Shown here in pieces: positions 44,799-57,130 of a DNA stretch of 64,000 nt. Numbering within the stretch: the first letter of the stretch is position 1; each line of letters starts with the position of its first letter. The stretch is taken from contig NZ_JACHIJ010000005.1 in NCBI RefSeq assembly GCF_014203115.1, positions 248,001 to 312,000 on the forward strand, read 5' to 3'. This DNA is from Afipia massiliensis. Its GTDB lineage: Bacteria > Pseudomonadota > Alphaproteobacteria > Rhizobiales > Xanthobacteraceae. Both the position numbers and the translations under genes were made by a program. The notes under the pieces are model-generated. The model saw nothing but the letters and a program-made list of their open reading frames with translations. It made no database searches and was not told the origin of the DNA.

Positions 44799-46241
44799 CT
44801 ACTTTCCGGCCGTTATTTCAGCCGAACTCCTGGCTGCTTCGGCCAGCTTTGCGGAGATCGCCGCCGTTTCCGCCGCCGTGCCCCAGGTCGGCGCGTCCTT
44901 GCCGTCGCCCCAGGCCCGCGGACGATAGAAGGTATGTACGCCGTACTTGTACATCTTCTTCATCTCGTTGGCCCATGACGGGCGCACCCAGTAGGCATGA
45001 TAGTGCGTGGACTTGCCAACTTCCGGCAGCCACAGCCGGCCGTCCAGACTCTCCCGCGCGATCTTCTTGGCGCGTTCCCACATGTCCGGCTCTTTCACCA
45101 CGTCGCGGATGCCGTCGCAGGCAAACGTGAACTGGCACGACAGGTGGCGGTGCGAATTCTGGTAGACGACGCCGCAGACCGTGGTTGGATAATAGCCGGA
45201 GAAGGCGCGGTTCAGCACGACCTGCGCCACCGCGATCTGGCCGCGCACCGCTTCGCCGCGCGCCTCGAAGTAGATCGCGTCGGTCAGGCACTTTTCGGAT
45301 TTCGCACGGTTCTTGGCGTCGAGGCCAAGGCGTTCCGCCGGTGTGCGAGGGCGCTGGTGCTCGCCGGTCACTTCGCCCTTGCTGGCGACGCTTTCGCCGC
45401 CGGTCGATGGCGCGGCGGACTGATCGGGCAAGGCCGCCGGCATTTTCATGTCCGGATCGACGCCCGGAATGACGATGATCGGTTCTTCGCCGGGCTGCCA
45501 GCGCTCGAGTGACCCGCTCGAGACGCCGAGCGATGAGTTGCCGAAAAACAGCGTCGCGGTCTGGAACGAGAAGCCGTCGCGGCCCGGTTCCGACTCGACG
45601 GCAGTGCCGTCTTCCCTGGCTGCCGGAGCGGCGTTCAGCGGATGATCGGCAGGAATGTTCTGCAGCGAAACGGCGGAATCATACTGTGGCAGACGCGGAG
45701 CGTTCAGCGCGGCTTCCAGTTCTGCATCGAGCGGCGCGGCTGCATTCGCAGGCGCCAACTCCGCCGTCTTCGCGCCGCGCACCGACGCGTTGGAATTCAG
45801 CTGATCCTGCTCCGGCTGCGGCGCGGCGACAGGCGCGACAAGCTCCGGCGTGTAAACCGGAAGACGATCGCCCTTCGACGAGCGCACAACCTTGGGGAAA
45901 TCCGATTTCTGCAATGGGCGCAAAACGGGTCCGAGCGGATCGCGGCCGAGAGAGCCGGCCACGTCGACGCCCTGGCTGACGAGACTTGCCAGATGATACG
46001 CCGGTGTTTCGCGGGTATTGGTGCCGATCGGGCGGGGCAGATTGAACGAGGCCACCTGCAGCATGCGGCGCGACGATGCAAAGATGTATTCCTGCCAGCG
46101 CTCGGCAACACCAGGCTGGCGCGCCAGCAACGATGCGAGATCCTGATAGCCGATTTCGGTCGGGCTCACTGTCAGAAGACAGAGAACAAAGCCGAAGGGC
46201 GCGAACCGCGCGCCCTTCGACCCGTTACGCAACACAGACAT
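44799..46241 (-). CDS. SleB-like cell wall hydrolase
   Basis: This peptidoglycan hydrolase has 480 residues. A signal or anchor segment lies at about 12-30 (FAPFGFVLCLLTVSP). Residues 60-340 are low-complexity and poorly defined. The SleB (lytic transglycosylase) domain occupies the last 140 residues: YFEARGEAVRGQIAVAQVVLNR with the catalytic Glu, then GVVYQNSHRHLSCQFTFACDG and THYHAYWVRPSW. The ATG at 46241 is preferred over one at 46277, because it gives a proper signal sequence. Confidence 0.87.
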   Translation of the reverse strand: MSVLRNGSKGARFAPFGFVLCLLTVSPTEIGYQDLASLLARQPGVAERWQEYIFASSRRMLQVASFNLPRPIGTNTRETPAYHLASLVSQGVDVAGSLGRDPLGPVLRPLQKSDFPKVVRSSKGDRLPVYTPELVAPVAAPQPEQDQLNSNASVRGAKTAELAPANAAAPLDAELEAALNAPRLPQYDSAVSLQNIPADHPLNAAPAAREDGTAVESEPGRDGFSFQTATLFFGNSSLGVSSGSLERWQPGEEPIIVIPGVDPDMKMPAALPDQSAAPSTGGESVASKGEVTGEHQRPRTPAERLGLDAKNRAKSEKCLTDAIYFEARGEAVRGQIAVAQVVLNRAFSGYYPTTVCGVVYQNSHRHLSCQFTFACDGIRDVVKEPDMWERAKKIARESLDGRLWLPEVGKSTHYHAYWVRPSWANEMKKMYKYGVHTFYRPRAWGDGKDAPTWGTAAETAAISAKLAEAARSSAEITAGK

Positions 46242-46514
46242 CGATACGCTCACGCAACTAACGCTATACACACGCAACCGAACCGCGCATTCAGTGCAAT
46301 TCGATCAATTTCGTTGGTATCGAATTAAAGTTGCCGGGGGGTTAATCGCCGCGTCTCGCGCGCCACACGCAAGCGCGCGCTTGAAAACGCGCCATGACAT
46401 CGAAAGCGTTGGTAAACAGCGCCTCCAGCAAGGTGGTAAAGATCGCGTCAACGAAAATAGTGAACGCGAATTTGACGCGGTTCCATTTCACGCGCGCGTT
46501 GAGATGCGCGGAAA

Positions 46515-46546
46515 AGCAAAATGCCGCCTCCTCTCGGAGACGGCAT
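46515..46546 (-). terminator. Terminator of ppdK
   Basis: Read on the minus strand, ATGCCG-TCTCC-GAGA-GGAGG-CGGCAT forms a stem followed by TTTTGC, 24 bases after the ppdK stop. Confidence 0.8.
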
Positions 46547-46569
46547 GATGTTTGGGGATAATGTAGAAC

Positions 46570-49440
<2,871 letters not shown>

Positions 49441-49545
49441 GGCTTCCAGACGCTGCATGAGTGAAACGGCAGCGGCGTTACACCACGGTTGCCCGGCGAC
49501 GCGCAAGCGACTCCCGCCCGATATCCGCGTTGTTGGTCACGGACG

Positions 49546-49608
49546 GTTACAGATTGTTACAGATTCGCGTGAATCGCGATGTTTTGTTACCAACTCTGTA
49601 ACAATCTG
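49546..49608. promoter_or_regulatory. Inverted and tandem repeats upstream of ppdK
   Basis: GTTACAGATT occurs twice in tandem (49546-49555 and 49556-49565). CAGATTGTTACAGA at 49550-49563 is repeated exactly inverted as TCTGTAACAATCTG at 49595-49608. A small hairpin GATTC-GCGT-GAATC lies at 49562-49575. This could be a repressor operator for ppdK or a terminator-like structure after the DUF3096 gene. Confidence 0.6.
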
Positions 49609-49618
49609 AAATACTCCG

Positions 49619-49762
49619 TTACTTAATGATGCCCAGTCCGATGATCCCGATCAGGATCAGATAGATCGCCACGATGAAATTCAGCAGCCGCGGCATGACG
49701 AGAATCAGCACACCGGCAATGAGTGCGACGATCGGCTGAATGTTGGCGACGCTGATGGACAT
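49619..49762 (-). CDS. DUF3096 mini membrane protein
   Basis: This is a 47-residue protein almost entirely made of two hydrophobic helices (IVALIAGVLILVMP and LNFIVAIYLILIGIIGLG), with short polar ends. The DUF3096 family has this form. The ATG at 49762 follows CGGGAGACATCAG. A perfect EcfG-type promoter is upstream, suggesting stress induction. Function unknown. Confidence 0.82.
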   Translation of the reverse strand: MSISVANIQPIVALIAGVLILVMPRLLNFIVAIYLILIGIIGLGIIK

Positions 49763-49845
49763 CTGATGTCTCCCGGACATTGAAAGGATGAAACGGCACG
49801 CGAATCGGGACAAAAGTTATCCTCCTGCCGCGTGCCGCAACAGCC

Positions 49846-49871
49846 AACGGCCTGGATAAGCGGTGAGTTCC
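49846..49871 (-). promoter_or_regulatory. EcfG-type promoter of the DUF3096 gene
   Basis: On the minus strand the site reads GGAAC-N17-CGTT, an exact consensus match. Transcription would start near 49838, giving a leader of about 75 bases before the ATG at 49762. Confidence 0.7.
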
Positions 49872-49948
49872 ACATCGGCTGAGAAGTTGTGCAGCCACGC
49901 ACTGCCGTCACTTTCATGAAAATGCCCCGGTGAAATCACAATCGGGCA

Positions 49949-49973
49949 GGAACGATGCTCCACGCTCGCCATT
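49949..49973 (+). promoter_or_regulatory. Weak EcfG-like site upstream of the DUF1236 gene
   Basis: GGAAC-N16-CATT differs from the consensus at one base of the -10 box. It lies about 100 bases before the ATG at 50075. Confidence 0.25.
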
Positions 49974-50074
49974 GTCACCGCTGTTGATCGGCCTTCACCG
50001 ATTTTCCGAGCGTGATCGACATGAGCGAAGCCGCTCGGCGCACGATCAGGCTCCTTTTGATCAAGGAGAAACCC

Positions 50075-50437
50075 ATGCGTAATCCCCTTCTCGCAGCAGC
50101 GCTGCTGGCCACCGCCTCAGCAATGCCGCTCGCGGCACATGCCCAGCAGCGCATCATTGTCGAGGAAGGCGTGACGACTGGTCTCGTCGGCCCAGGCGTC
50201 GGCATCATTGCCGAAGACGAGCGCCCGCGCTTCCGCCAGTACATCGTTCAGGAGCGCGTCCCGTCGTATGCGATCGAATCGCCTGTGCGCGTCGGCACCA
50301 TCCTGCCGGAAAGCGGCGTGACCTATTACGACGTGCCGCAGCAGTATGGCGCGACCAGCTATCGCTACACGGTGGTGAACGACCGGCCTATCCTGGTTGA
50401 ACCGCGCACCCGCCGCGTGATGCAGGTGATCGACTAG
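50075..50437 (+). CDS. DUF1236-domain secreted protein
   Basis: This 120-residue periplasmic protein has a signal peptide at 1-23 (ending AAHAQQ). The mature part is short, with YIVQERVPSY, GTILPESGVTYYDVPQQYG and YRYTVVNDRPILVEPRTRRVMQVID, the DUF1236 pattern frequent in Bradyrhizobium-group envelope proteins. AAGGAG precedes the ATG at 50075. Function unknown. Confidence 0.85.
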   Translation: MRNPLLAAALLATASAMPLAAHAQQRIIVEEGVTTGLVGPGVGIIAEDERPRFRQYIVQERVPSYAIESPVRVGTILPESGVTYYDVPQQYGATSYRYTVVNDRPILVEPRTRRVMQVID

Positions 50438-50455
50438 CACGCTGGGAAATCAAAC

Positions 50456-50531
50456 TCCGCTCATTCCCGCGAACGCGGGAATCCAGACCTTCAACAAAAG
50501 ACTGGGTCCCCGCTTTCGCGGGGACGAGCGG
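50456..50531. repeat. Palindromic repeat, family C
   Basis: CCGCTCATTCCCGCGAACG and CGGGAATCC at the left, GGGTCCCCGC-TTTCG-CGGGGACGAGCGG at the right, matching the copy at 38803-38875 closely. It lies between the DUF1236 gene and its terminator. Confidence 0.85.
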
Positions 50532-50596
50532 GAATAGCAATAACGCTCTCGTTTGAGCCGATGGTCCATCCCCGCCATGGTGGCCCAAACGAAATT

Positions 50597-50627
50597 GCCC
50601 CGCACGTGAATCGTGCGGGGCTTTTTT
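50597..50627 (+). terminator. Rho-independent terminator
   Basis: The 10-bp stem GCCCCGCACG/CGTGCGGGGC with loop TGAAT is followed by TTTTTT on the plus strand. It would end transcripts of the DUF1236 gene. Confidence 0.9.
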
Positions 50628-50640
50628 CGGAAGTTTGCTG

Positions 50641-51750
50641 TTACGATCCTTGCAGCATGGACAGGATGTTGCTGGTCGATCTGTAACTCTGGACCACGTT
50701 GTCGCGGAATGCAGGACTCCAGCCTGAAGCCTGCCGCTCCTCATCGCTCATCGCGGAATAGCTCTGAAGAATTCCAAGGCTAAGCTGCGTGGGATCGCCA
50801 CTCTGCTGGCTTTGCTTCAGCGATTCCAGAATGCTCATGCGCGTCCGTGTATCGAGTTCCTTCTTGGCCGCGTAGATCTCCTGGTTCGAGAACTGCTGAT
50901 CCTGATTGAGCGTGATCGCCGACAGCGAGCGGTTGTCGATCGACGAAAAATCCACAAGCTGTCCGAATTTCCGCGCCGGATCGTAGACCAGTTCTGTGCC
51001 CTTTTCAGCGGCGAGGCTGGCCTGCGCATCAAGCGCGGCGCGGACATTGGTTGCAACCGTGCTGAACGTCTTGGTCGTGCCGACCGGCGCGCCATCCGGA
51101 TACAGCGTCAGATAGCTGGCGACCGGATCGCCTGAAATGCCGGACGGTGCGGTATCCGACTTCTGCTTCGCGGCCTCATAGCCCTTCAGCACGGCGGCAC
51201 GCTGCGCGGACCATGCCGCGGTCCCCTTCTCTTCGCTGCTCGCGCCGTCGAGATAGTCCAGCGCCGCCTTGTAGACGACGGTGTAGTTCTTCGTCATCGA
51301 CGTTGCTGCGGCCGCAGGCGCGAGCGCGGCGTTGAAGCGATTGGTCAGTTCGCTGGACGCGACGCTTTGTTCGTCAGCCGTGAACTTTCCGCCGCTGTTG
51401 GTCGCGATGGCAAACAGCGAGCGGCGATCCAGCGCCGACAGATCGATGGCGGTCTTGCCGTCAGCACCCAGCGGGCCGGTGACCTTCGCGGCAGCGTAAA
51501 GTTTGTCGAGCGCCGGACGCGCGTCGTTCGTGACCGTCGTAAAATCCGGCGTCTTCGCCTCCGCGGCCATACGCGCTTTCGCGGCATCCGATAGCGTCAG
51601 GTTGGTCGCCGCGTTGGGATCGGACGAACCGGCCGCGTCAGCCGTGTTGATCGCGTCCAGCAACGACGGCTGCGTCGCCGCCGCCGCCGTGCGCGCATAG
51701 GCCGAGCCGAGTTGGGCGTAGGGATTGGTGCCGGTAGTGATCGACGTCAT
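50641..51750 (-). CDS. Unrecognised protein with two copies of one domain
   Basis: I do not recognise a named family. The 369-residue protein has no signal peptide and is rich in Ala, Ser and Thr. Two regions repeat: DLSALDRRSLFAIATNSGGK (about 98-117) matches DFSSIDNRSLSAITLNQDQQ (about 268-287), each followed by a helical segment, then DYLDGASSEEKGTAAWSAQR matches QSYSAMSDEERQASGWSPAF. So it is an internal duplication of a unit of about 160 residues. The N-terminus (MTSITTGTNPYAQLGSAYART) is like secreted or flagellum-associated proteins, but that is speculation. Confidence 0.75.
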   Translation of the reverse strand: MTSITTGTNPYAQLGSAYARTAAAATQPSLLDAINTADAAGSSDPNAATNLTLSDAAKARMAAEAKTPDFTTVTNDARPALDKLYAAAKVTGPLGADGKTAIDLSALDRRSLFAIATNSGGKFTADEQSVASSELTNRFNAALAPAAAATSMTKNYTVVYKAALDYLDGASSEEKGTAAWSAQRAAVLKGYEAAKQKSDTAPSGISGDPVASYLTLYPDGAPVGTTKTFSTVATNVRAALDAQASLAAEKGTELVYDPARKFGQLVDFSSIDNRSLSAITLNQDQQFSNQEIYAAKKELDTRTRMSILESLKQSQQSGDPTQLSLGILQSYSAMSDEERQASGWSPAFRDNVVQSYRSTSNILSMLQGS

Positions 51751-51895
51751 GGGTCGTCCGCCGTCATGCCTTGTTAACGAAGGTTACCGGAACCTTTCAG
51801 AACATGGTTAACGAGGGGTAAACGGCGCGGCGCTGTTACTCTGAAGTGCCTGAGCGAGGCAAAGGCTCAAGGGGGTAACGCGCAACATAAACCGG

Positions 51896-52018
51896 GTCGT
51901 CCCGGCGAAGGCCGGGACCCATACTCCCTGTCGAGGCGTCATTAAATGGGAATACGCCCAGCCATTCCGCTCAAAAGAATGGCCGGTGGTTATGGGTCCC
52001 GGCCTTCGCTGGGACGAC
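51896..52018. repeat. Palindromic repeat, family B
   Basis: GTCGTCCCGGCGAAGGCC and GGGACCCAT at the left pair with ATGGGTCCCGGCC and GGGACGAC at the right. Its first 30 bases match the copy at 25610 almost exactly. It lies between glyS and the duplicated-domain gene. Confidence 0.88.
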
Positions 52019-52043
52019 CTAACAATCTGAGACGCTCTCGCGC

Positions 52044-54347
52044 CTAGTCCTGAATCTTGGAGAAGTCCGCCACCGCGCGGGTGGCCTCGCGGATTTCGTT
52101 GAGCAGCTTCAGGCGGTTTTCGCGCACCGCGGCCACGTCGTCGTTGACCTTCACCTTGTCAAAGAAAGCATCGACCGCGGGACGCAGCTTGGCCATCGCC
52201 GTCATCGCTGACGCGAAGTCTTCCTTGGCGACTGCGGCACTGGCGTCAGTCTTCACTTGAGCGATCGCGCTGGCGAGCGTCTTCTCTTCATCGAGCTTGT
52301 AGAGCGACGCGTCCGGCGCACCGTCGAACTTGCGCTTGTCCTTCTTCTCCTCGATGGTGAGGATGTTCGACGCGCGCTTGGTGCCCGCGAGCAGGTTCTT
52401 GCCGTCGTCGCTGTCGAGGAATTTGCCGAGCGCCTCGACGCGACGCACGACCATCAGCAAATCGTCCTGACCACCGAGCGCGAACACGGCGTCGACGAGA
52501 TCGTGCCGCGCGCCCTGATCGCGAAGCTGAACTTTCAGGCGGTCGGCGAAGAAAGGCAGCAAATCTCGTACCACCTCATATCTCTTCGCAAAAGGCGTCA
52601 TCGTCAGTTCGCCGGGCGTCATCGCCCACGCTTTGCCGCTCGCCCACGCCTTTGTAACAACTCGATACCGGATGTCCGGATCGGCTTCCGTTTCATCGGA
52701 AATGCGTTCACTCGTGCTTGACTGAAAGCCACCGCCGTCAAAACGCTTCGTCTTTTCGGCACCAAATCTTAGTGTTCCCGCCCAAACCTCAATATATTTT
52801 TCATACGCAGATGTGAGGACGCTATTCAGTTTCAGTTCTATTCTATTTTCGAGCATCAACCTGATCACGCCCAGCGCCGCGCGGCGCAATGCATACGGGT
52901 CTTTCGATCCGGTCGGCTTCTCGTCGATGGACCAGAAGCCCGTCAGAATGTCGAGCTTGTCCGCGAGTGCGACAGCAATCGCGACCGAATCGGTCGGCAC
53001 GCGATCCGCAGGCCCCTGCGGCTTGTAGTGATCCTCGATGGCCGCAGCGACGCTGGCGTCTTCGCCCTGTGCCAGAGCGTAGTACTTGCCCATCAGCCCC
53101 TGCACTTCGGGGAATTCGCCGACCACTTCAGTGAGCAGATCGGCCTTGGCAAGTTTCGCGGCAGCTTCCACCTTCGCTGGATCAGCCTTCACCAACGGCG
53201 CAAGTTCAACGGCAAGCCGCGTGATGCGCGCGATGCGTTCCGCTTGGGTGCCGAGCTTTTCGTGGAACACGATCTGATCGAACTTCTTGAGCAAGTCTTC
53301 AGGAGACTTGTTCTTCCAATTCTTCAGGTCGCTCTCATAGAAGAACTTCGCATCCGACAGGCGCGCGCGGATGACGCGCTCGTTGCCCGCGACAATCGCC
53401 TTGCCGCCGTCGGAGGCTTCGACGTTCGCGGTGAGAATGAACTTGTTGGCGAGCTTGCCGGTCTTCGGGTCGCGCACCACAAAGCACTTCTGATTGTTGC
53501 GGATGGTGGCGCGGATCACCTCGCCGGGGATCGACAGAAATTCTTCGTCGAACGAGCCCATCAGCACCACCGGCCATTCGACCAGGCCCGCGACCTCGTC
53601 GAGCAGCACCTGATCTTCGACCAGTTCAAAGCCCTGCGCGAACGCAAGCTCCTTCGCGTCCTCAAGAATGATGTTCTTGCGGCGTTCGGGATCGAGCACG
53701 ACCTTGGCGGCTTCCAGCTTCGACACGTAATCGTCGAAGCGGCGCACCTCTATGGCGGCGGGCGCCATGAAACGGTGGCCATGCGTGGTCTGCCCGGCCT
53801 CGATACCCGCGACGTCGAACTTCACGATCTCCGGCTCTTCGGTCTCGGGACCGAAGGTCGCGATGATCGAATGCAGCGGGCGCACCCAGGTCAGCGCGCC
53901 GTTCTTCGCGGAGCGCTCGCCCCAGCGCATCTGCTTCGGCCACGGGAAGGTGCGGATGATCAGCGGGATGATTTCCGCGATCACGTCGATGGCGGGACGG
54001 CCCGGCCTCTCGATCAGCGCGATGTAGAAATCGCCTTTCGGATCGCGCTGGATCTTCGCTTCATCCAGCGACTTGAGGCCGGTGGCTTTCAGGAAGCCCT
54101 GCACGGCGGCGTCGGGCGCGCCCATCTTCGGGCCCTTGCGCTCCTGCTTCAGGTCCGGCTGACGCGCCGGAATACCGTGCACGGTGAGCGCGAGACGTCG
54201 CGGCGTCACGAAGGCTTTCGCGCCTTCGTAGACGAGGCCCTCGGCGACCAGCTTGTCGGTGACCATCTTGCGCAGGTCTTCCGCCGCCTTCGCCTGCATG
54301 CGCGCGGGAATTTCTTCGGAGAACAGTTCGAGGAGAAGATCAGGCAT
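52044..54347 (-). CDS. glyS: Glycyl-tRNA synthetase beta subunit, with an unusual insert
   Basis: This is the tRNA-recognising subunit of the alpha2-beta2 glycyl-tRNA synthetase. It starts [17 protein letters not shown] and ends with the anticodon-binding-like helical domain. At 767 residues it is longer than the roughly 690 of E. coli. The extra segment (about residues 508-590, DNA 52580-52820), between [16 protein letters not shown] and [13 protein letters not shown], is relatively AT-rich with unusual codons. The rest (IHDLVD-like [28 protein letters not shown]) is normal. It starts one base after the glyQ stop. Confidence 0.94.
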   Translation of the reverse strand: MPDLLLELFSEEIPARMQAKAAEDLRKMVTDKLVAEGLVYEGAKAFVTPRRLALTVHGIPARQPDLKQERKGPKMGAPDAAVQGFLKATGLKSLDEAKIQRDPKGDFYIALIERPGRPAIDVIAEIIPLIIRTFPWPKQMRWGERSAKNGALTWVRPLHSIIATFGPETEEPEIVKFDVAGIEAGQTTHGHRFMAPAAIEVRRFDDYVSKLEAAKVVLDPERRKNIILEDAKELAFAQGFELVEDQVLLDEVAGLVEWPVVLMGSFDEEFLSIPGEVIRATIRNNQKCFVVRDPKTGKLANKFILTANVEASDGGKAIVAGNERVIRARLSDAKFFYESDLKNWKNKSPEDLLKKFDQIVFHEKLGTQAERIARITRLAVELAPLVKADPAKVEAAAKLAKADLLTEVVGEFPEVQGLMGKYYALAQGEDASVAAAIEDHYKPQGPADRVPTDSVAIAVALADKLDILTGFWSIDEKPTGSKDPYALRRAALGVIRLMLENRIELKLNSVLTSAYEKYIEVWAGTLRFGAEKTKRFDGGGFQSSTSERISDETEADPDIRYRVVTKAWASGKAWAMTPGELTMTPFAKRYEVVRDLLPFFADRLKVQLRDQGARHDLVDAVFALGGQDDLLMVVRRVEALGKFLDSDDGKNLLAGTKRASNILTIEEKKDKRKFDGAPDASLYKLDEEKTLASAIAQVKTDASAAVAKEDFASAMTAMAKLRPAVDAFFDKVKVNDDVAAVRENRLKLLNEIREATRAVADFSKIQD

Positions 54348-54348
54348 C

Positions 54349-55281
54349 TTAAGCCACCTTGCCTGCTTCTGTGTGCATCCATGCTTCGCCGCACGCCTTG
54401 GCGAGTTCGCGCACGCGCAGGATGTAGCTCTGACGCTCGGTGACCGAGATCACGCCGCGTGCGTCGAGCAGGTTGAACACGTGGCTCGCCTTGATGCACT
54501 GGTCGTAGGCCGGCAGCGCCATCAGATGCGCCTCGCGCTTGCCATCTTTCCAGCCAGCATCGAGATATTTCTTGCAGGCGCTCTCGGCCATCTTGAATTG
54601 CTCGAACAGCATCGCGGTGTCGGAATGTTCGAAATTGTGCCGCGAATATTCCTGCTCGGCCTGCAGGAACACGTCGCCATAGGTGACCTTCTCATCACCG
54701 TCGCGGCCGTTGAAGTTGAGATCGTAGACGTTGTCGACGCCCTGCACATACATCGCGAGCCGCTCGAGCCCGTAAGTGAGTTCGCCTGCGACCGGCGCGC
54801 ATTCGACGCCCGCAACCTGCTGGAAGTAAGTGAACTGCGAGACTTCCATGCCGTCGCACCAGCACTCCCAGCCGAGGCCCCACGCGCCCAGCGTCGGGCT
54901 CTCCCAGTCGTCCTCGACAAAGCGGATGTCATGCAGCGCCGCATCGACGCCGATGGCCTTGAGCGACTTCAGATAGAGATCCTGAATGTCCGGCGGCGAC
55001 GGCTTCAGGATCACCTGAAACTGATAGTAGTGCTGCAAGCGGTTCGGGTTCTCGCCGTAGCGGCCATCCTTCGGGCGGCGCGACGGCTGCACGTAAGCCG
55101 CGTTCCAGCGCTTCGGACCGAGCGCGCGCAACGTGGTCGCCGGATGGAACGTGCCCGCGCCGACTTCCATGTCGTAGGGCTGCAGGATGACGCAGCCATG
55201 GTCAGCCCAATAGCGCTGCAGCGTCAGGATCAGGCCCTGAAACGAACGCTCGGGTCGCATGTGCGGAGGCAGGGAATCCAT
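54349..55281 (-). CDS. glyQ: Glycyl-tRNA synthetase alpha subunit
   Basis: This is the catalytic subunit that activates glycine. The 310-residue length is normal. [36 protein letters not shown] holds class II motif 1, with [19 protein letters not shown] and the ATP-binding region [16 protein letters not shown] later. It is directly followed by glyS, with which it is co-transcribed. Confidence 0.96.
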   Translation of the reverse strand: MDSLPPHMRPERSFQGLILTLQRYWADHGCVILQPYDMEVGAGTFHPATTLRALGPKRWNAAYVQPSRRPKDGRYGENPNRLQHYYQFQVILKPSPPDIQDLYLKSLKAIGVDAALHDIRFVEDDWESPTLGAWGLGWECWCDGMEVSQFTYFQQVAGVECAPVAGELTYGLERLAMYVQGVDNVYDLNFNGRDGDEKVTYGDVFLQAEQEYSRHNFEHSDTAMLFEQFKMAESACKKYLDAGWKDGKREAHLMALPAYDQCIKASHVFNLLDARGVISVTERQSYILRVRELAKACGEAWMHTEAGKVA

Positions 55282-55556
55282 CAGAAATCTTTGACAATCT
55301 GGAAGGGGTGATTTGCGCGCGGACCGTATCGGCGCAGGCTAACGGAATCAAGGCGATAGCCCAGTCCTTAAGCCAATTCCTGCCGGAATCGGCCGGATTT
55401 TAGCGATCGCCCGAACGCCGGTTTAACCGCAGCGACAGGTCAGCGCCCAAGGACCGCTCAAGACTTTCCGATTGTTAGCAACTGCCCGCTAGCAACGGCG
55501 GCATTGCAACCAACGGCCGGGCTTAACCGGCGGTGCGTTTTTCGGCAGGGACGACA

Positions 55557-55643
55557 ATGATCGCTTTTCAGGTTCTGGCCGCGGCGGCCATCATGGCCTC
55601 GCTGTGCATCATGATGATCAACGACGTACGCAGGCACGGCTGA
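55557..55643 (+). CDS. Possible 28-residue membrane peptide
   Basis: ATG at 55557 opens MIAFQVLAAAAIMASLCIMM followed by INDVRRHG: one hydrophobic helix and a basic end. GGCAGGGACGACA precedes the start. No known family; too short for certainty. Confidence 0.45.
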   Translation: MIAFQVLAAAAIMASLCIMMINDVRRHG

Positions 55644-55656
55644 GCACGCTTGTCCG

Positions 55657-55781
55657 CATCCTTCGAGGCTCGCAAGAGCTCGCACCTCAGGATGACGGCC
55701 TCCGCAATACGCCGATCAAATATCTACAAAGAAACGTCATCCTGAGGTGCGAGCCGCACTTGCGGCGAGCCTCGAAGGATG
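55657..55781. repeat. Palindromic repeat, family A
   Basis: CATCCTTCGAGGCTCGCAAG ... GCTCGCACCTCAGGATGAC on the left and GTCATCCTGAGGTGCGAGC ... GCCTCGAAGGATG on the right pair with each other. The order of the arms is inverted relative to 25466-25569, as expected for an inverted insertion. Confidence 0.9.
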
Positions 55782-55808
55782 ACGACACCACGTGTGTCGG
55801 CGCGCCGG

Positions 55809-55994
55809 TTACCCCGGCCGGTATGTTCCACTATCCGGATCGCGGCGCAGTTTCGGCATGCTCTCCTTCTCGGCGGGCTTGGCCTTGCGCGCCTCCTCGA
55901 GCTCGCGGTTGATGCGCCTGCTTTCGCGCACTGCGAGACGCAGCAGCGCCGCCCCGCCGAGAATTCCGGCAGCGACCAGGATCAGCGGCGGCAT
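55809..55994 (-). CDS. Small membrane-anchored hypothetical protein
   Basis: A 61-residue protein with one N-terminal helix (PPLILVAAGILGGAALLRLAV), then a charged helix ESRRINRELEEARKAKPAEKE and an unstructured tail. No known function. It ends 15 bases before... the S49 peptidase gene stop lies downstream at 56010 on the same strand, so it may be the last gene of that transcript. Confidence 0.65.
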   Translation of the reverse strand: MPPLILVAAGILGGAALLRLAVRESRRINRELEEARKAKPAEKESMPKLRRDPDSGTYRPG

Positions 55995-56009
55995 AACCAG
56001 TCTCCCATC

Positions 56010-56897
56010 CTACAATCCGTAGCGCGCCCAGATCGCGCGCTCTTCCAGCGCCGAAATCAGGTCTTCCGAAAACCCCGGGAAACCCGGCAGCGCCGCGCCC
56101 GCGCCGGGCTTGCGGCCCGAAAGTCCTGACAGCAGCCCGGTCGGCGGCGCAATCACCGGCATCCGCACCTTGTCGCCGTAGCGCGCGCGCAGCACGGTGC
56201 GCAGATCGCCAAGCGCATCAGCGAGGCCGAGCTTCACCGCACGCTCGCCGGCCCAGTATTCGCCGGTGAACAGGTAACCGTCCTCGCCCTTCAGCCGCGC
56301 GCCGCGGCTGTCCTTCACCAGCGTGATGAAGGTGTCGTGGATCTCGCGCTGGATCTGTTTCAGCCGGGCGACGTCTTCCGGATTTTCCGGCAGGAACGGA
56401 TCGAGCTGCGACTTGTGATCGCCCGACGTGTAGAGCCTGCGTTCGATCCCGACCTTCTTGATCAGTTCCGTGAAGCCGAACGTGCCTCCGACCACGCCGA
56501 TGGAGCCGACGATCGAGGACGGATCGCAAAAGATCTCGTCGCCCGCGCAGGCGATCATGTAGCCGCCGGATGCCGCGACGTCCTCGACGAACACCAGTAC
56601 GCGCCGATTCTTCTCGGCGGCGAGTTGGCGAATGCGCTGATAGATCTGGCGCGATTGCACCGGCGAGCCACCCGGCGAATTGATCACCAGCGCGACGGCC
56701 TTGGCGCCCTTGATGGAAAAGGCCCGCTCCAGCGTCCGCGACACGCCGGCCAGCGACATCCCCGGCCGCAGCGGCGTCACCGCCCCGATCACCCCGGACA
56801 GCCGCACCACCGGCACCACCGCCTCGCCGCGCAGCCACGCCGGCAGCCAGCGTTTCAACCTCTCGCCAATGTGACTGCTAGCGCCATTTTCGGCCAT
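56010..56897 (-). CDS. S49-family (SppA/SohB-like) serine protease
   Basis: This is a membrane-associated protease of 295 residues. The catalytic dyad is visible: Ser110 in AASGGYM and Lys162 in SGDHKSQLDPF. The oxyanion segment NSPGGSPVQS is also present. There is no strong N-terminal membrane helix beyond WLPAWLRGEAVVPVVRL. The ATG at 56897 is chosen since GAAGGACG precedes it; the upstream frame is not protein-like. Confidence 0.9.
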   Translation of the reverse strand: MAENGASSHIGERLKRWLPAWLRGEAVVPVVRLSGVIGAVTPLRPGMSLAGVSRTLERAFSIKGAKAVALVINSPGGSPVQSRQIYQRIRQLAAEKNRRVLVFVEDVAASGGYMIACAGDEIFCDPSSIVGSIGVVGGTFGFTELIKKVGIERRLYTSGDHKSQLDPFLPENPEDVARLKQIQREIHDTFITLVKDSRGARLKGEDGYLFTGEYWAGERAVKLGLADALGDLRTVLRARYGDKVRMPVIAPPTGLLSGLSGRKPGAGAALPGFPGFSEDLISALEERAIWARYGL

Positions 56898-57130
56898 GGA
56901 ACGTCCTTCATCTTCACGGTTTATTATTCGGTAACTGGCATCAGAAGCCCAAGCACATTCGACAATCGTTAAGCACGTCCATTGTGCCTGAATTCCGTCT
57001 AAATATCTGATCGGACGGGATTTCTTACAAAACTCTCCGGTTCTTCGCCGGAGCGCGACAAGAAACTGGAACGCACTTTGCATTGCAACAACGACGCAGG
57101 CTGCAACGGCGCAGTCCCGAAGGTGCAGAA

